Assembly (NCBI GenBank): GCA_030950185.1
Contig: JAUZRU010000039.1
Span: forward strand, 1 to 50,112
Length of the DNA stretch: 50,112 nt
Direction of reading: 5' to 3'
DNA from: Paracoccaceae bacterium
GTDB lineage: Bacteria; Pseudomonadota; Alphaproteobacteria; Rhodobacterales; Rhodobacteraceae
Position 1 is the stretch's first letter. The number at the start of each line of letters is the position of its first letter. Positions 7,966 to 19,177 of this stretch are shown here, piece after piece. Below the pieces are notes generated by a model. That model ran no database searches. It had not been told where the DNA came from and saw nothing but the letters and a program-made list of their open reading frames with translations. Made by a program: the position numbers and the translations under genes.

Positions 7966-9192
7966 TCAGCCACGCCGATCACGCATGGCCAACAGGCGCA
8001 AACGCAAGGCATTGATCTTGATAAACCCGGCGGCGTCTTTCTGGTCATAGGCGCCGTGATCTTCCTCGAAGGTCACATGCTCTTCCGAATAGAGGCTGTA
8101 ATCAGACCAGCGGCCGACCGTGCGGGCCAGACCCTTGTACAGTTTAAGCCTTACCGTGCCGGTGACAAATTCCTGGCTGTGGTCGATCAGCGCCTGCAGC
8201 ATCTCGCGCTCGGGGCTGAACCAGAAGCCGTTATAGATCAGCTCTGCATATTTCGGCATCAGCTCGTCCTTCAGATGGGCCGCGCCGCGGTCAAGGGTGA
8301 TCTGTTCGATCCCGCGATGGGCCTCAAGCAGGATGGTGCCGCCGGGGGTTTCATAGATGCCCCGGCTTTTCATGCCGACAAAGCGCCCCTCGACCAGATC
8401 GAGCCGCCCGACGCCGTGCTTGCGGCCATATTCGTTCAGCCGCGTCAGCAGGGCTGCGGGAGAAAGGGCCTCGCCATTGATTGCGACCGCATCGCCGCGC
8501 TCAAAGGTGATTTCGATATATTCGGGCTGATCCGGTGCATCCTCGGGGTGGACTGTGCGCTGATACACGTAATCGGGGGCCTCTTGCGCCGGGTCTTCCA
8601 GAACCTTGCCCTCGCTTGAGGTGTGCAGAAGGTTCGCGTCAACGCTGAACGGTGCCTCGCCGCGCTTGTCCTTGGCGATCGGGATCTGGTGGGATTCAGC
8701 GAATTGCAGCAGCTTCGTGCGGCTGGTCAGATCCCATTCGCGCCACGGTGCGATCACCTTGATATCGGGATTCAGCGCATAGGCTGCCAGTTCAAACCGC
8801 ACCTGGTCATTGCCCTTGCCGGTCGCCCCGTGGGCAATGGCATCGGCCCCGGTTTCAGCAGCGATTTCAACCAGGCGCTTGGAAATCAGCGGGCGCGCGA
8901 TCGAGGTGCCCAGCAGATACAGCCCCTCATAGACCGCATTGGCGCGGAACATCGGAAAAACAAAGTCGCGGACGAATTCCTCGCGCACGTCTTCGATATA
9001 GATGTTTTCGGGTGCAATCCCCAGCATCTCGGCCTTCTTGCGGGCAGGCTCCAGCTCTTCGCCCTGGCCCAGATCGGCGGTGAAGGTGACCACCTCGCAG
9101 CCATATTCGGTTTGCAGCCATTTCAGGATGATCGAGGTATCAAGCCCGCCCGAATAGGCAAGGACGACTTTCTTGGGTGCAGGGTTGGTCAC
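7966..9192 (-). CDS. argG: Argininosuccinate synthase
   Basis: ArgG joins citrulline and aspartate with ATP to make argininosuccinate, the penultimate step of arginine synthesis. The ATP loop AYSGGLDTS lies near the N-terminus, followed by the usual [25 protein letters not shown] and citrulline/aspartate-binding segments; about 408 residues is the family norm. I place the start at GTG 9192, which has GGAG nine bases before it. An in-frame TTG at 9210 would add six residues but has no ribosome site. It is divergent from ilvA and ends at the shared hairpin with yggT. Confidence 0.95.
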   Translation of the reverse strand: MTNPAPKKVVLAYSGGLDTSIILKWLQTEYGCEVVTFTADLGQGEELEPARKKAEMLGIAPENIYIEDVREEFVRDFVFPMFRANAVYEGLYLLGTSIARPLISKRLVEIAAETGADAIAHGATGKGNDQVRFELAAYALNPDIKVIAPWREWDLTSRTKLLQFAESHQIPIAKDKRGEAPFSVDANLLHTSSEGKVLEDPAQEAPDYVYQRTVHPEDAPDQPEYIEITFERGDAVAINGEALSPAALLTRLNEYGRKHGVGRLDLVEGRFVGMKSRGIYETPGGTILLEAHRGIEQITLDRGAAHLKDELMPKYAELIYNGFWFSPEREMLQALIDHSQEFVTGTVRLKLYKGLARTVGRWSDYSLYSEEHVTFEEDHGAYDQKDAAGFIKINALRLRLLAMRDRRG

Positions 9193-9250
9193 GGCGCTGA
9201 TCTCCGACAAATCTGGTTACCGGCGGGGTTTATTTCCTTTTCAGGCGCTG

Positions 9251-9313
9251 TGCAACGGGCATCGCCCCAAAAGGTCGCGTTGCATTTTTCGGCCCCGCCC
9301 CACAAAGATGTGG
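9251..9313 (+). promoter_or_regulatory. Attenuator-like hairpins in the ilvA leader
   Basis: TGCAACG (9251-9257) pairs with CGTTGCA (9278-9284) and is followed at once by TTTTT, the form of an intrinsic terminator on the plus strand. A second hairpin, CCACA-AAGA-TGTGG (9300-9313), follows before the ribosome site GGAGG and the ilvA ATG at 9336. The inner part of the first loop contains GGGC-ATC-GCCC, so a competing fold is possible. No Ile/Thr-rich leader peptide was identified. Confidence 0.4.
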
Positions 9314-9335
9314 TTTCACCAGTGCCGGAGGAAAC

Positions 9336-10583
9336 ATGTCCGATTTCGTCGCCAATGCGATTGCCGCCAGACGCGAGATGCGCAAGCTGTTTGCGGAAAC
9401 GCCATTGCAGCGCAATGATTTTCTTTCGCAGAAATTCGGGGCCGAGATCTTTCTCAAGCGCGAGGATCTGTCGCCGGTGCGCAGCTACAAGATCAGGGGC
9501 GCGTTCAACGCCATGCGCAAGCATCTTGCTGCGCATCCCGATCAGGCCCGTTTCGTATGCGCGAGCGCCGGCAATCATGCGCAGGGAGTTGCCTTTGTGT
9601 GCCGGCATTTCGGGGTGCATGGGGTGATCTTCATGCCGGTGACGACCCCCAACCAGAAGATCGAAAAGACGCGCGCATTCGGCGGCGACAATATCGAGAT
9701 TCGCCTTGTCGGCGACTATTTCGAAGACACGCTGAAGGCTGCGCAGGAATATTGCGCAAGCGAAGGCGCGCATTTTCTGGCACCCTTTGACGATGACGAC
9801 GTGATCGAGGGCCAGGCCAGTGTTGCCGTCGAATTGCTGGAACAGGCACCCGAGACGATTGACATGGTGATCCTGCCCGTGGGCGGGGGCGGTCTGGCCT
9901 CGGGTGTGGTGAAATATCTGCAGGCGCTGTCACCGCAGACGACCTTTCGTTTTGTTGAACCCGCCGGCGGGCGCAGCCTGGCCGCGGCGCTTGAGGCGGG
10001 GCATCCGGTGACGCTGGACAAGGTCGATTCCTTTGTCGATGGCGCGGCAGTCGCGCGCATCGGCGAGCGCACATTCGCCGCGCTGAGGGATGTTGACCCC
10101 GCGCATGTTCTGGCGGCCCCCGAGGATCGTATCTGTGTCACCATGATCGAAATGCTGAATGTCGAGGGCATCGTGCTGGAGCCCGCTGGCGCCATGTCCG
10201 TCGATGCGCTGGGCGATCTGCGCGACGATATGGCCGGCAAGCGCGTCGTGTGCATCACATCGGGGGGCAATTTCGATTTCGAACGCCTGCCCGAGGTCAA
10301 GGAACGCGCGCTGAAATTCCAGGGGCTGAAGAAATATTTCATCTTGCGCTTTCCGCAGCGCCCCGGCGCGCTCAGGGAATTTCTCAACATTCTGGGGCCG
10401 GATGACGATATCACGCGCTTTGAATATCTCAAGAAATCGGCGCGCAATTTCGGATCTGTCCTGATCGGGATCGAGGCCCGCGATCCGGCCGATTTTCCCC
10501 GCATCTGCGCGCGCATGGACGAGGCCGGCATGGTCTATCAGGATATCACCGATGACGAGGCGCTGGCGCAGTTCCTGATCTGA
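9336..10583 (+). CDS. ilvA: Threonine ammonia-lyase (threonine dehydratase)
   Basis: PLP enzyme that deaminates threonine to 2-oxobutanoate, the first committed step to isoleucine. The PLP lysine sits in RSYKIRGAFN (about 50-59), the glycine-rich phosphate loop in VGGGGLASG, and a single C-terminal regulatory domain of ACT-like type follows from about 325 (YFILRFPQRPGALREF). The 415 residues match the short IlvA class with one regulatory domain rather than the E. coli 514-residue form. GGAGG precedes the ATG. A terminator-like hairpin in the leader suggests attenuation. Its stop faces that of folC 16 bp away. Confidence 0.93.
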   Translation: MSDFVANAIAARREMRKLFAETPLQRNDFLSQKFGAEIFLKREDLSPVRSYKIRGAFNAMRKHLAAHPDQARFVCASAGNHAQGVAFVCRHFGVHGVIFMPVTTPNQKIEKTRAFGGDNIEIRLVGDYFEDTLKAAQEYCASEGAHFLAPFDDDDVIEGQASVAVELLEQAPETIDMVILPVGGGGLASGVVKYLQALSPQTTFRFVEPAGGRSLAAALEAGHPVTLDKVDSFVDGAAVARIGERTFAALRDVDPAHVLAAPEDRICVTMIEMLNVEGIVLEPAGAMSVDALGDLRDDMAGKRVVCITSGGNFDFERLPEVKERALKFQGLKKYFILRFPQRPGALREFLNILGPDDDITRFEYLKKSARNFGSVLIGIEARDPADFPRICARMDEAGMVYQDITDDEALAQFLI

Positions 10584-10599
10584 TCGCGGTTTGCGTGCC

Positions 10600-11874
10600 T
10601 TACCTGTTTTCCTGCAGAACCTTGCCCGCAAGGTAAAGCGAGCCGCAGATCAGGATGCGCGCCGACGGATCAGTGCCGACGATATCCCTGACCGCCACCA
10701 GAACATTTTCGGCTGTCGCGGCCTTCATGCCTGCCTTCAGTGCCGCTGAAACGGTTTCCTGGGCGGGCAGGGTTGCGGGTTCTCCGGGGATGCTGACGCC
10801 GTGAAATGTTGTGGCCAGAGGGGCCAGAGGTTCAAGATACCCGGCGATATCCTTGGTTCGCAGCATCCCGCAGATCATGTGCAGCGGGCGCGACGGCAGC
10901 CGGCCAAGTGCCTCGGCCAGCGCGGCACCGGCGGCGGCGTTGTGGCCGCCATCCAGCCACAGCTCGGCCCCCGGTGCGGCATCAACAAGTGGGCCGTGGC
11001 GCAGCCTTTGCAGGCGGGCGGGCCATTGGGCATGTGTCACACCGGATTCGATGGCCTGTTCAGAAACCCCCATATGCCTGAGCGCGGCAATCGCGGCGCC
11101 GGCATTCATCACCTGATGCGCCCCGATCAGGTTGGGCAGTGGCAAGTCCAGCAGGCCGGTTTCATCCTGATAGATCATGCGCCCGCGCTCTTCCCAGACA
11201 TGCCAGTGTTGTCCGTGGGCCAGCAGCGGCGCGCCAAGCTTGACGGCGCGCGCCTCGATGACTGTTAGCGCGGGTTCCTGCTGCGGGCCGACGATGCAGG
11301 GAACGCCGCGCTTGATGATTCCGGCCTTTTCCGCTGCGATTTCAGGCAGCGTTTCCCCCAGATATTGTTGATGGTCGATCGAAACCGGCGAGATGACGCA
11401 TAAAGCGGGCCGCTCGATCACATTGGTGGCGTCAAGCCGGCCGCCAAGGCCGACCTCGAGCAGACAGATATCGGCGGGTTCGCGGGAAAAGGCCAGCAGC
11501 GCGGCAGCGGTGGTAATTTCGAAATAGGTGATGGGCTGGTCGCCGTTTGCCGCCTCGCATTCGGCCAGAATTTCGGCCAGGTCGGGTTCGGATATCAGCT
11601 CGCCGGCGAGACGGATGCGTTCGTGAAAACGCGCCAGATGGGGCGAGGTATAGGCGTGTACGGTCTTGCCCGCGGCCTCGAAAGCCGCGCGAATCATTGC
11701 AAGCGTGGATCCCTTGCCATTGGTTCCGGCCAGGTGGATGACGGGGGGCAGTGCGCGTTCCGGGTGGCCCAGCGCGGCCAGCAGGCGTTCGATACGGCCA
11801 AGGGTGAGGTCGATGATCTTGGGATGCAGGGACATCAACCGTTCAAGGATGACGTCGCTATGCGGGGCGCTCAC
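10600..11874 (-). CDS. folC: Dihydrofolate synthase / folylpolyglutamate synthase
   Basis: Mur-ligase-family enzyme that adds glutamate to dihydropteroate and extends the polyglutamate tail of folates. The ATP loop AGTNGKGST is at about 49-57, followed by [14 protein letters not shown] and [12 protein letters not shown], then SPVSIDHQ and WLDGGHN in the later domains; 424 residues is normal. The start overlaps the stop of accD (ATGA), the accD-folC order seen widely in proteobacteria. Translational coupling to accD is likely. Confidence 0.95.
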   Translation of the reverse strand: MSAPHSDVILERLMSLHPKIIDLTLGRIERLLAALGHPERALPPVIHLAGTNGKGSTLAMIRAAFEAAGKTVHAYTSPHLARFHERIRLAGELISEPDLAEILAECEAANGDQPITYFEITTAAALLAFSREPADICLLEVGLGGRLDATNVIERPALCVISPVSIDHQQYLGETLPEIAAEKAGIIKRGVPCIVGPQQEPALTVIEARAVKLGAPLLAHGQHWHVWEERGRMIYQDETGLLDLPLPNLIGAHQVMNAGAAIAALRHMGVSEQAIESGVTHAQWPARLQRLRHGPLVDAAPGAELWLDGGHNAAAGAALAEALGRLPSRPLHMICGMLRTKDIAGYLEPLAPLATTFHGVSIPGEPATLPAQETVSAALKAGMKAATAENVLVAVRDIVGTDPSARILICGSLYLAGKVLQENR

Positions 11875-12791
11875 CCCTTGGTATCCTTTGCCTCGGGTGT
11901 CTTTTCCTGCCCCGGCCTTGGCAGATCCCCCTTGATCGCCGGGCTCTGGCGCATGAGCATCCGGCAGATCGTGACCAGTTCATCCCGGATATCCTTGCGG
12001 TGAACAACGCGGTCGATCATGCCGTGGTCAAGCAGATACTCTGCCCGCTGAAAGCCCTCGGGCAGTTTTTCGCGAATGGTCTGTTCGATCACGCGCGCCC
12101 CGGCAAAGCCGATCAGGGCGTTGGGCTCGGCGATATGCACATCGCCCAGCATGGCATAGGATGCCGTCACCCCGCCCGTCGTGGGGTGGGTCAGCACGAC
12201 GATATAGGGCAGGCCCGCCTCTTTCACCATGTCCACGGCAACGGTGGTGCGGGGCATCTGCATCAGGGAAAGAATCCCTTCCTGCATGCGTGCGCCACCC
12301 GCGGCGGTAAAGATGACAAAGGGGCATTTGCGTTCGATCGCGCGTTTTGCGCCGGCGATGATCGCGTTGCCCACATACATGCCCATGGATCCACCCATGA
12401 ACTTGAAGTTCTGCCCGGCAGCCACGATCGGCGTGCGCATGATTTCGCCCTCGACCACCAGCATCGCCTCGGGCTCGCCCGTGTTTTTTTGCGCGGCCTT
12501 CATGCGGTCGGGGTATTTCTTCTGGTCACGAAAATTCAGAGGGTCGGCAATGGGCTTTTCGACCTCGACCTCGGTGAACAGCCCGCCGTCGAACAGTTTT
12601 TCAAATCGCGCGCGGGGCGCGATATGCATGTGGTGATCGCAGTTCGGACAGACATTCAACGCGTTGTCCAGCTCGCGATGGAACAACATGGTGCCGCAGG
12701 AATCACATTTTGACCACAGGTTATCCGGCGTCTCGCGGCGCGAAAAGATCGAGTTGATCTTGGGCCGAACATAGTTGGCGATCCAGTTCAT
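11871..12791 (-). CDS. accD: Acetyl-CoA carboxylase carboxyltransferase subunit beta
   Basis: AccD with AccA transfers the carboxyl group from biotin to acetyl-CoA to make malonyl-CoA for fatty-acid synthesis. The N-terminal zinc ribbon has Cys29, Cys32, Cys48 and Cys51; the crotonase-like core follows with [12 protein letters not shown], the oxyanion-hole region [14 protein letters not shown] and [12 protein letters not shown]. The 306 residues start at ATG 12791 ([11 protein letters not shown]); a longer frame to 12854 is not needed. It is coupled to folC downstream, and a CPBP protease gene ends 63 bp upstream on the same strand. Confidence 0.96.
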   Translation of the reverse strand: MNWIANYVRPKINSIFSRRETPDNLWSKCDSCGTMLFHRELDNALNVCPNCDHHMHIAPRARFEKLFDGGLFTEVEVEKPIADPLNFRDQKKYPDRMKAAQKNTGEPEAMLVVEGEIMRTPIVAAGQNFKFMGGSMGMYVGNAIIAGAKRAIERKCPFVIFTAAGGARMQEGILSLMQMPRTTVAVDMVKEAGLPYIVVLTHPTTGGVTASYAMLGDVHIAEPNALIGFAGARVIEQTIREKLPEGFQRAEYLLDHGMIDRVVHRKDIRDELVTICRMLMRQSPAIKGDLPRPGQEKTPEAKDTKG

Positions 12792-12854
12792 GCGGGCATG
12801 CTTTCCTGCTGTGGTGTTCGGTGGGTAAATATGCCCCGCCAGCCGGAAATGCAA

Positions 12855-13781
12855 TCATCCAGTGGTGTTTTGCGCGCCCCGGGCCAGCAGGCGCCTCAGG
12901 ACAAGCCAGGCAAAAAGAAACACCATGACATCCATCAGGATCAGCCCGCGCATCAGCCCCGTGTCCGATGGGGGAAGCGGCGTCATGTAAAGGGCGAAGC
13001 CTGATAGACCGCGCTCGGCGGAAATGACCATGATTGCCCAGAAATTGCTGACAAAGTGCAGACCGATCGCCGCGCCAAGATCGCCGGTGATACGCGTCAG
13101 ATCGGTCAGGGCAAGACCGATCAGCGTTGCGGCAAGCACGAACACCCAGGTATTGCTACCCATTTCCTGCTGTCGGTAATGGGCAAGGCCAAACAGGAGT
13201 GCGGGCAAGAGCATCCAGATCAGGGGCGACGCGTATCGCGAGGCAAGCTGTTGCACGAGGTAGCCGCGAAACGTGAGCTCTTCGGCTGTCACCTGAATCA
13301 ACAGCATCAGCATTCCAAGCGGAAGCCAGCGCAGCCAGGTCGCAAGGGAAAGCCTGGGAACCGGGTCCAGAAAGGCAAGGCTGAACAGCTCATAAAGGCC
13401 GAACAAGATCATGCCCACGACCAGCGCGATCGTGAAATGTTTCAGGAATGCCCGCAGATTCGGCCCGAACAGCGTTCGGGGGCCACGGCGGTGGACTAGG
13501 CGAACCGTCAGAAAAACGCCCAGAATCATCCCCAGGAATGTGGCGAAAAGGGCGCTCATTGCGGCTGGCGTTGTGCTCAGGGCCAGGGCAGACCCCAGCC
13601 ATTCAATGCCAGCTTCGCGATCGATCAGCCAGGCCAGGGTGAACATGACAAAGAAAAAGGCAATATAGATCCCCACCGCCAGAAGAATGCCGGCAATCAG
13701 CCGTATGACGCTGTTCCTGCCTGTTGCGGGGGCAATGAAGATTTCAAAAGCGGCGCCTTTTTCCATGGCTATTTGAAACAT
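12855..13781 (-). CDS. CPBP-family intramembrane glutamic endopeptidase
   Basis: A 308-residue polytopic membrane protein with about eight hydrophobic segments and the three CPBP (CAAX protease/bacteriocin-processing) motifs: EELTFRG, then FGLAHYRQQ, then HFVSNFWA. The Glu-Glu pair and the His residues form the expected active site in the membrane. Target proteins are unknown. The start at ATG 13781 (MFQIAMEKG) is uncertain; ATG 13766 is five codons further in and neither has a clear ribosome site. The gene upstream is divergent. Confidence 0.85.
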   Translation of the reverse strand: MFQIAMEKGAAFEIFIAPATGRNSVIRLIAGILLAVGIYIAFFFVMFTLAWLIDREAGIEWLGSALALSTTPAAMSALFATFLGMILGVFLTVRLVHRRGPRTLFGPNLRAFLKHFTIALVVGMILFGLYELFSLAFLDPVPRLSLATWLRWLPLGMLMLLIQVTAEELTFRGYLVQQLASRYASPLIWMLLPALLFGLAHYRQQEMGSNTWVFVLAATLIGLALTDLTRITGDLGAAIGLHFVSNFWAIMVISAERGLSGFALYMTPLPPSDTGLMRGLILMDVMVFLFAWLVLRRLLARGAQNTTG

Positions 13782-13896
13782 GGGGTCGAGGGGAAATTCC
13801 AGCGCTATTTTTCCTCGGCATCCGATCCGAAGCTTGTGCAACAGCGCATGGTCTTCTATTTCATTGGGAAAGCACTTTTCAGAGGGCAGGTTCCGG

Positions 13897-14748
13897 GTGG
13901 AAAAAGCGAAAATCGTGTCGGTGCAGGCATCTGGACCTTTTCGCAAGCGCGTAGTTCTGGCGCTCGGCCTGGCGGTCTTTCTGTCGGCTTGTGGCGGGGG
14001 GCGCATGGGCAGCCAGTCAACCTCGTCAAGTGGCCAGATGGTCAAGACGCGGACGATACAGATCGTTGACCAGCAGATCATCGTCGAAGGGCCAAAGGGG
14101 TTCTGTATCGATGAAAAGACCACCGAAGAACGTGCGGACCTTGCCTTTGTCCTGTTGGCCAGCTGTCAGGCAACCTCGTCTGCATGGAATGCCCCCAAGC
14201 CTGCGGTCAAGGCCCTTCTGACCGTTTCGATCATGCAGGGGGGCGATCGCATGGGGTCAATTTCGGCCGCAAGCGATGACCTCGACAGATTTTTCCGTTC
14301 CGAAACCGGCAGGACCGCGCTCAGCCGGTCGTCTGACCCCGGAAGTGTCGAGATACTGGAAACACGTCAGGATGGTGACACGTTCTATATTCGCGCCAGC
14401 GACAGTTCTCTGGGCGTGGTTCCGGGCGCGTCGCGTGATTACTGGCGCGCATATCTCGACATAAAGGGACAGCTCGTATCGCTGTCGGTCATTGGCATGA
14501 ATGCAGACCCCTTGCCGCCCGAAAAGGGGCTGCAGCTGCTGAAGGAATTCGTTGCCATCATGCGCGAGAAAAACGGCGTTGTCGTCGCGCAACCTGTTGC
14601 CCCGGTAGCGCAGGTCGTGGCCGAAACCGCAAACCAGACGACAACCGATAACCAGACCGACACGAATGACAGCGCGGCCAAGCCAGCACCACCGCCAACC
14701 GGAAACGGGTTCTGGCGCATGGGATTGTTACGCAAGATTTTCAACTAG
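13897..14748 (+). CDS. Putative lipoprotein of unknown function
   Basis: Read from GTG 13897 (AGG six bases before it), this gives 283 residues with a basic start, a hydrophobic stretch (about 19-31) and a lipobox LSAC with Cys32, so it is probably membrane-anchored. Starting at GTG 13915 would also keep the lipobox. The middle has no motif I know; it contains FCIDEKTT and a run of predicted beta strands. Residues about 235-270 form a low-complexity linker rich in Val/Ala/Gln/Thr/Pro, ending in a conserved-looking GFWRMGLLRKIFN tail. It leads two further unrecognised genes on the same strand. Confidence 0.7.
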   Translation: MEKAKIVSVQASGPFRKRVVLALGLAVFLSACGGGRMGSQSTSSSGQMVKTRTIQIVDQQIIVEGPKGFCIDEKTTEERADLAFVLLASCQATSSAWNAPKPAVKALLTVSIMQGGDRMGSISAASDDLDRFFRSETGRTALSRSSDPGSVEILETRQDGDTFYIRASDSSLGVVPGASRDYWRAYLDIKGQLVSLSVIGMNADPLPPEKGLQLLKEFVAIMREKNGVVVAQPVAPVAQVVAETANQTTTDNQTDTNDSAAKPAPPPTGNGFWRMGLLRKIFN

Positions 14749-14832
14749 AACAGGTGCAGGCGGGTTTATCCCTGCCGGAATATCGCTAGACTGCCCTGGG
14801 CGGATGACAGCGGGTACGAGGATGTCACGGTT

Positions 14833-15591
14833 ATGAGATTTCTGGAAGATCTCGGCATCAGAGGCAGTCTTGTCCAGTGGGCAAGGCTGGCAACCAAGGC
14901 CCGCACCGCCGAACCGGGGCGGCTTGTCGTGCTGGCCGACAAGGCGCGCAAGATGGGCAGGCATGTGACCATGATCCAGCGGACCGCCGAGACGCGGTTG
15001 GCAACACCTCCCCATGTGGACCGCCCCACAAGCGTGCCACCCTCGACAGACTGGTCGGGCAGGCCCTCGGCCTGGTCAGCCGAGGTCAGGCCCGCAGGCC
15101 ATGCCCCTGCTCGAAACGAGACGACCATCGGTGACGATGTCACCCTTTATCACGACTGCCACCTGACCGAGATTTCCTTGCGTCAGATTGCGGTCCGGCA
15201 ACCCGATGCCCATGCGCCCTTTGCCCTGCAACTGGATGTATTCAGGTTCACCGGCAGCTTTCTGTCGCTTGTCATTCGTGCGCCTCACGAGGCAGTCAAG
15301 GGGCTGGGCAAGGCCCATGTCCTGCGTCTGGCGATGCAGCTGGAAACCGAACGCCCTGTCGAGATCTTCGCTCGCCTCAACCTGAAAAACGGGCCCAATA
15401 CCGAACAGATCAACAAGGCAGTGGATCAGTCTGGCGCCGAATGCCTGATCGAATATGATATGGCCTATGTGCCCTTCAACGAAAACTGGGCCGAACATAT
15501 CTGGTTCGACCTGTTCTTTTCCGACCCCGGAATGAATCGGATCGTCATCCATGATCTGATACTTTCGCGGCACCGCCGCGCTGCTTTGTGA
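14833..15591 (+). CDS. Uncharacterised protein (possibly DUF6478 type)
   Basis: A 252-residue soluble protein. Residues about 40-90 are Pro/Thr/Ser-rich and look disordered, and the rest looks like a folded alpha/beta or beta domain (about 95-245) with several aromatic residues, including WAEHIWFDLFF. I recall a Rhodobacterales-restricted family of this shape (DUF6478) but cannot confirm it. No catalytic motif is visible. It ends eight bases before the next gene and shares its probable transcript. Confidence 0.7.
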   Translation: MRFLEDLGIRGSLVQWARLATKARTAEPGRLVVLADKARKMGRHVTMIQRTAETRLATPPHVDRPTSVPPSTDWSGRPSAWSAEVRPAGHAPARNETTIGDDVTLYHDCHLTEISLRQIAVRQPDAHAPFALQLDVFRFTGSFLSLVIRAPHEAVKGLGKAHVLRLAMQLETERPVEIFARLNLKNGPNTEQINKAVDQSGAECLIEYDMAYVPFNENWAEHIWFDLFFSDPGMNRIVIHDLILSRHRRAAL

Positions 15592-15599
15592 GGTAGGGC

Positions 15600-15977
15600 A
15601 TGAAGGATTATACCCTGACCAGAACCGCCATTCGCGCCGGCCAGTACAAGGGGGTTCTGACCACGCGCGCAAGGGTCGAGGGCATCCCTGAGCTGGAGCT
15701 TGTCTATCTCGGCTCGTCAGTTGCGCGGGTGCAGGTGGTCCCCGATGCCGAGCGTGATCGCCAGTGGACTGTCAAGGTTGCGATCCCGCCCAGCTCGATC
15801 AACGAAGGGGTGCAGACCTATCTGTTGCGGTTGGTGGAGGGCAACGAGGTTCTGGACAGTTTCGCCATTGCAACGGGAACCGTTCTTGAAGGTGATTTCG
15901 GTGCCGAGATCGCGCTGCTGCGGGCCGAGCTGGAGTTGCTGAAAAAGGCGTTTCGAAACCATTGTGCCCAAGGGTAG
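15600..15977 (+). CDS. Small uncharacterised protein
   Basis: A 125-residue protein that starts with a good ribosome site (GAGGTAGGG) eight bases after the preceding gene. Residues about 1-95 appear to be beta-sheet rich, with alternating hydrophobic residues, and the C-terminus (about 100-120, AEIALLRAELELLKKAF) looks like a short coiled coil. I do not recognise a family. The coiled coil and close linkage suggest it may pair with itself or with the neighbouring protein (inference). Confidence 0.68.
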   Translation: MKDYTLTRTAIRAGQYKGVLTTRARVEGIPELELVYLGSSVARVQVVPDAERDRQWTVKVAIPPSSINEGVQTYLLRLVEGNEVLDSFAIATGTVLEGDFGAEIALLRAELELLKKAFRNHCAQG

Positions 15978-16010
15978 GGGGCACTTGGGTTGACGCGGCG
16001 TCGAGGGTGA

Positions 16011-18119
<2,109 letters not shown>

Positions 18120-18131
18120 CAAGGGGGCGGC

Positions 18132-18602
18132 TCAGGCCCGGTGATAGGGCGTGCCGGCCAGAATGGTGGCTGCGCGATACAGTTGCTCGGTCAACATGAC
18201 GCGCACCAGCATATGCGGCCAGACCATCTTGCCAAATGACAGCGCCATGTCGGCGTCACTGCGCAATGCGGGGTCAATGCCATCGGCCCCGCCAATCACC
18301 AGCGCCAGATCCTGCCGCCCCTGATCGCGCCAGTCGGCCAACCTGGCCGCGAAATCGGGTGATGTCATCTGGCGGCCACGTTCGTCCAGAACGCAAATGA
18401 CGGCCCCTGCCGGAATCGATTTGCGTAACAACGCGGCCTCTGCCTTCATGCCGCCACCCTTGCGGTCTTCGACCTCATGAATGGTCAGCGGCCCCAACCC
18501 AAGGGCCCGGCCGTTGCGGTTGAATCGTGTGATGTAATCGGTGCAAAGGTCGCGCTCGGGGCCCGCACGCAGGCGCCCGACAGCGCAGAGATGCAGCTTC
18601 AT
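18132..18602 (-). CDS. rlmH: 23S rRNA (pseudouridine1915-N3)-methyltransferase
   Basis: SPOUT-class methyltransferase that methylates pseudouridine 1915 in helix 69 of 23S rRNA on the assembled ribosome. The 156 residues carry LVIGGADGID, and the C-terminal knot segment has LSFGKMVWPHMLVRVMLTEQ and the final PYHRA that is nearly invariant in the family. It begins one base after the rsfS stop, so the pair is co-transcribed, the usual rsfS-rlmH order. Confidence 0.96.
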   Translation of the reverse strand: MKLHLCAVGRLRAGPERDLCTDYITRFNRNGRALGLGPLTIHEVEDRKGGGMKAEAALLRKSIPAGAVICVLDERGRQMTSPDFAARLADWRDQGRQDLALVIGGADGIDPALRSDADMALSFGKMVWPHMLVRVMLTEQLYRAATILAGTPYHRA

Positions 18603-19049
18603 TCAGGCCCCGGCTGCCACTGTGCCCGATGGCATCCACATTTTTTCAAGCTGGTAAAAGTCGCGCACCTCGGGGCGGAAGATGTGGACAACCACATCGC
18701 CGCAGTCGATCAGCACCCAATCGCCGGTTTCCTTGCCTTCCATGCGGCAGGTCTGCCCGGTCTCGGCCTTGAGCCTGTCCACCAGCTTTTCCGAAAGCGA
18801 AATGACCTGCCGGGTCGAACGCCCCGAAGCGATGACCATGAAATCCGCCATTTCGGATTTCCCGGTCAGCGGGATCGGGATGACATCTTCGGCCTTGTCA
18901 TTTTCGAGGGAGTCCAGGATCAGGCGCAACAATCTACTTGAAGGCCTGTCATCTTCCGGGGTCGAAGCCTCGGGTTTGGGGGCGGCCTGACCTGCGACCG
19001 CATCAACACGTTGCGTCAGAACGACGTCCTCCTTTGCAAATAGCGCCAC
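18603..19049 (-). CDS. rsfS: Ribosomal silencing factor RsfS
   Basis: RsfS binds ribosomal protein L14 and blocks subunit joining when nutrients are low. The conserved domain runs from about residue 40 to 140, with IPLTGKSEMADFMVIASGRS, then the downstream LIDCGDVVVHIF and FYQLEKMW. The start is unclear. GTG 19049 gives 148 residues but has no ribosome site. A consensus AAAGGAGG at 19028-19035 lies eight bases before an in-frame CTG at 19019, which would give 138 residues with a shorter unstructured N-terminus. rlmH follows directly. Confidence 0.92.
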   Translation of the reverse strand: MALFAKEDVVLTQRVDAVAGQAAPKPEASTPEDDRPSSRLLRLILDSLENDKAEDVIPIPLTGKSEMADFMVIASGRSTRQVISLSEKLVDRLKAETGQTCRMEGKETGDWVLIDCGDVVVHIFRPEVRDFYQLEKMWMPSGTVAAGA

Positions 19050-19106
19050 GTTTCAAGCCAGCCTGCAGGCCGAACTTTGACATAAGGATAACAGAGCACT
19101 CAGATC

Positions 19107-19131
19107 CGCTCAAGTGTGGTGCGTTCAAGTG
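19107..19131 (-). repeat. Direct repeat upstream of rsfS
   Basis: CGCTCAAGTG (19107-19116) and CGTTCAAGTG (19122-19131), nine of ten bases the same, with starts 15 bp apart. They lie about 60-80 bp upstream of rsfS in a 128-bp gap to ilvE and could be a regulator site. Confidence 0.3.
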
Positions 19132-19177
19132 GCTTGCAGCGGTGGTGCAGTTGCTCCCGCTACCCTACCTACAGCCC

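Noticed and set aside
15966-15996. CCCAAG...CTTGGG inverted repeat after the gene ending at 15977
   Set aside because: Only six pairs with a long loop and no T-run; too weak to call a terminator.
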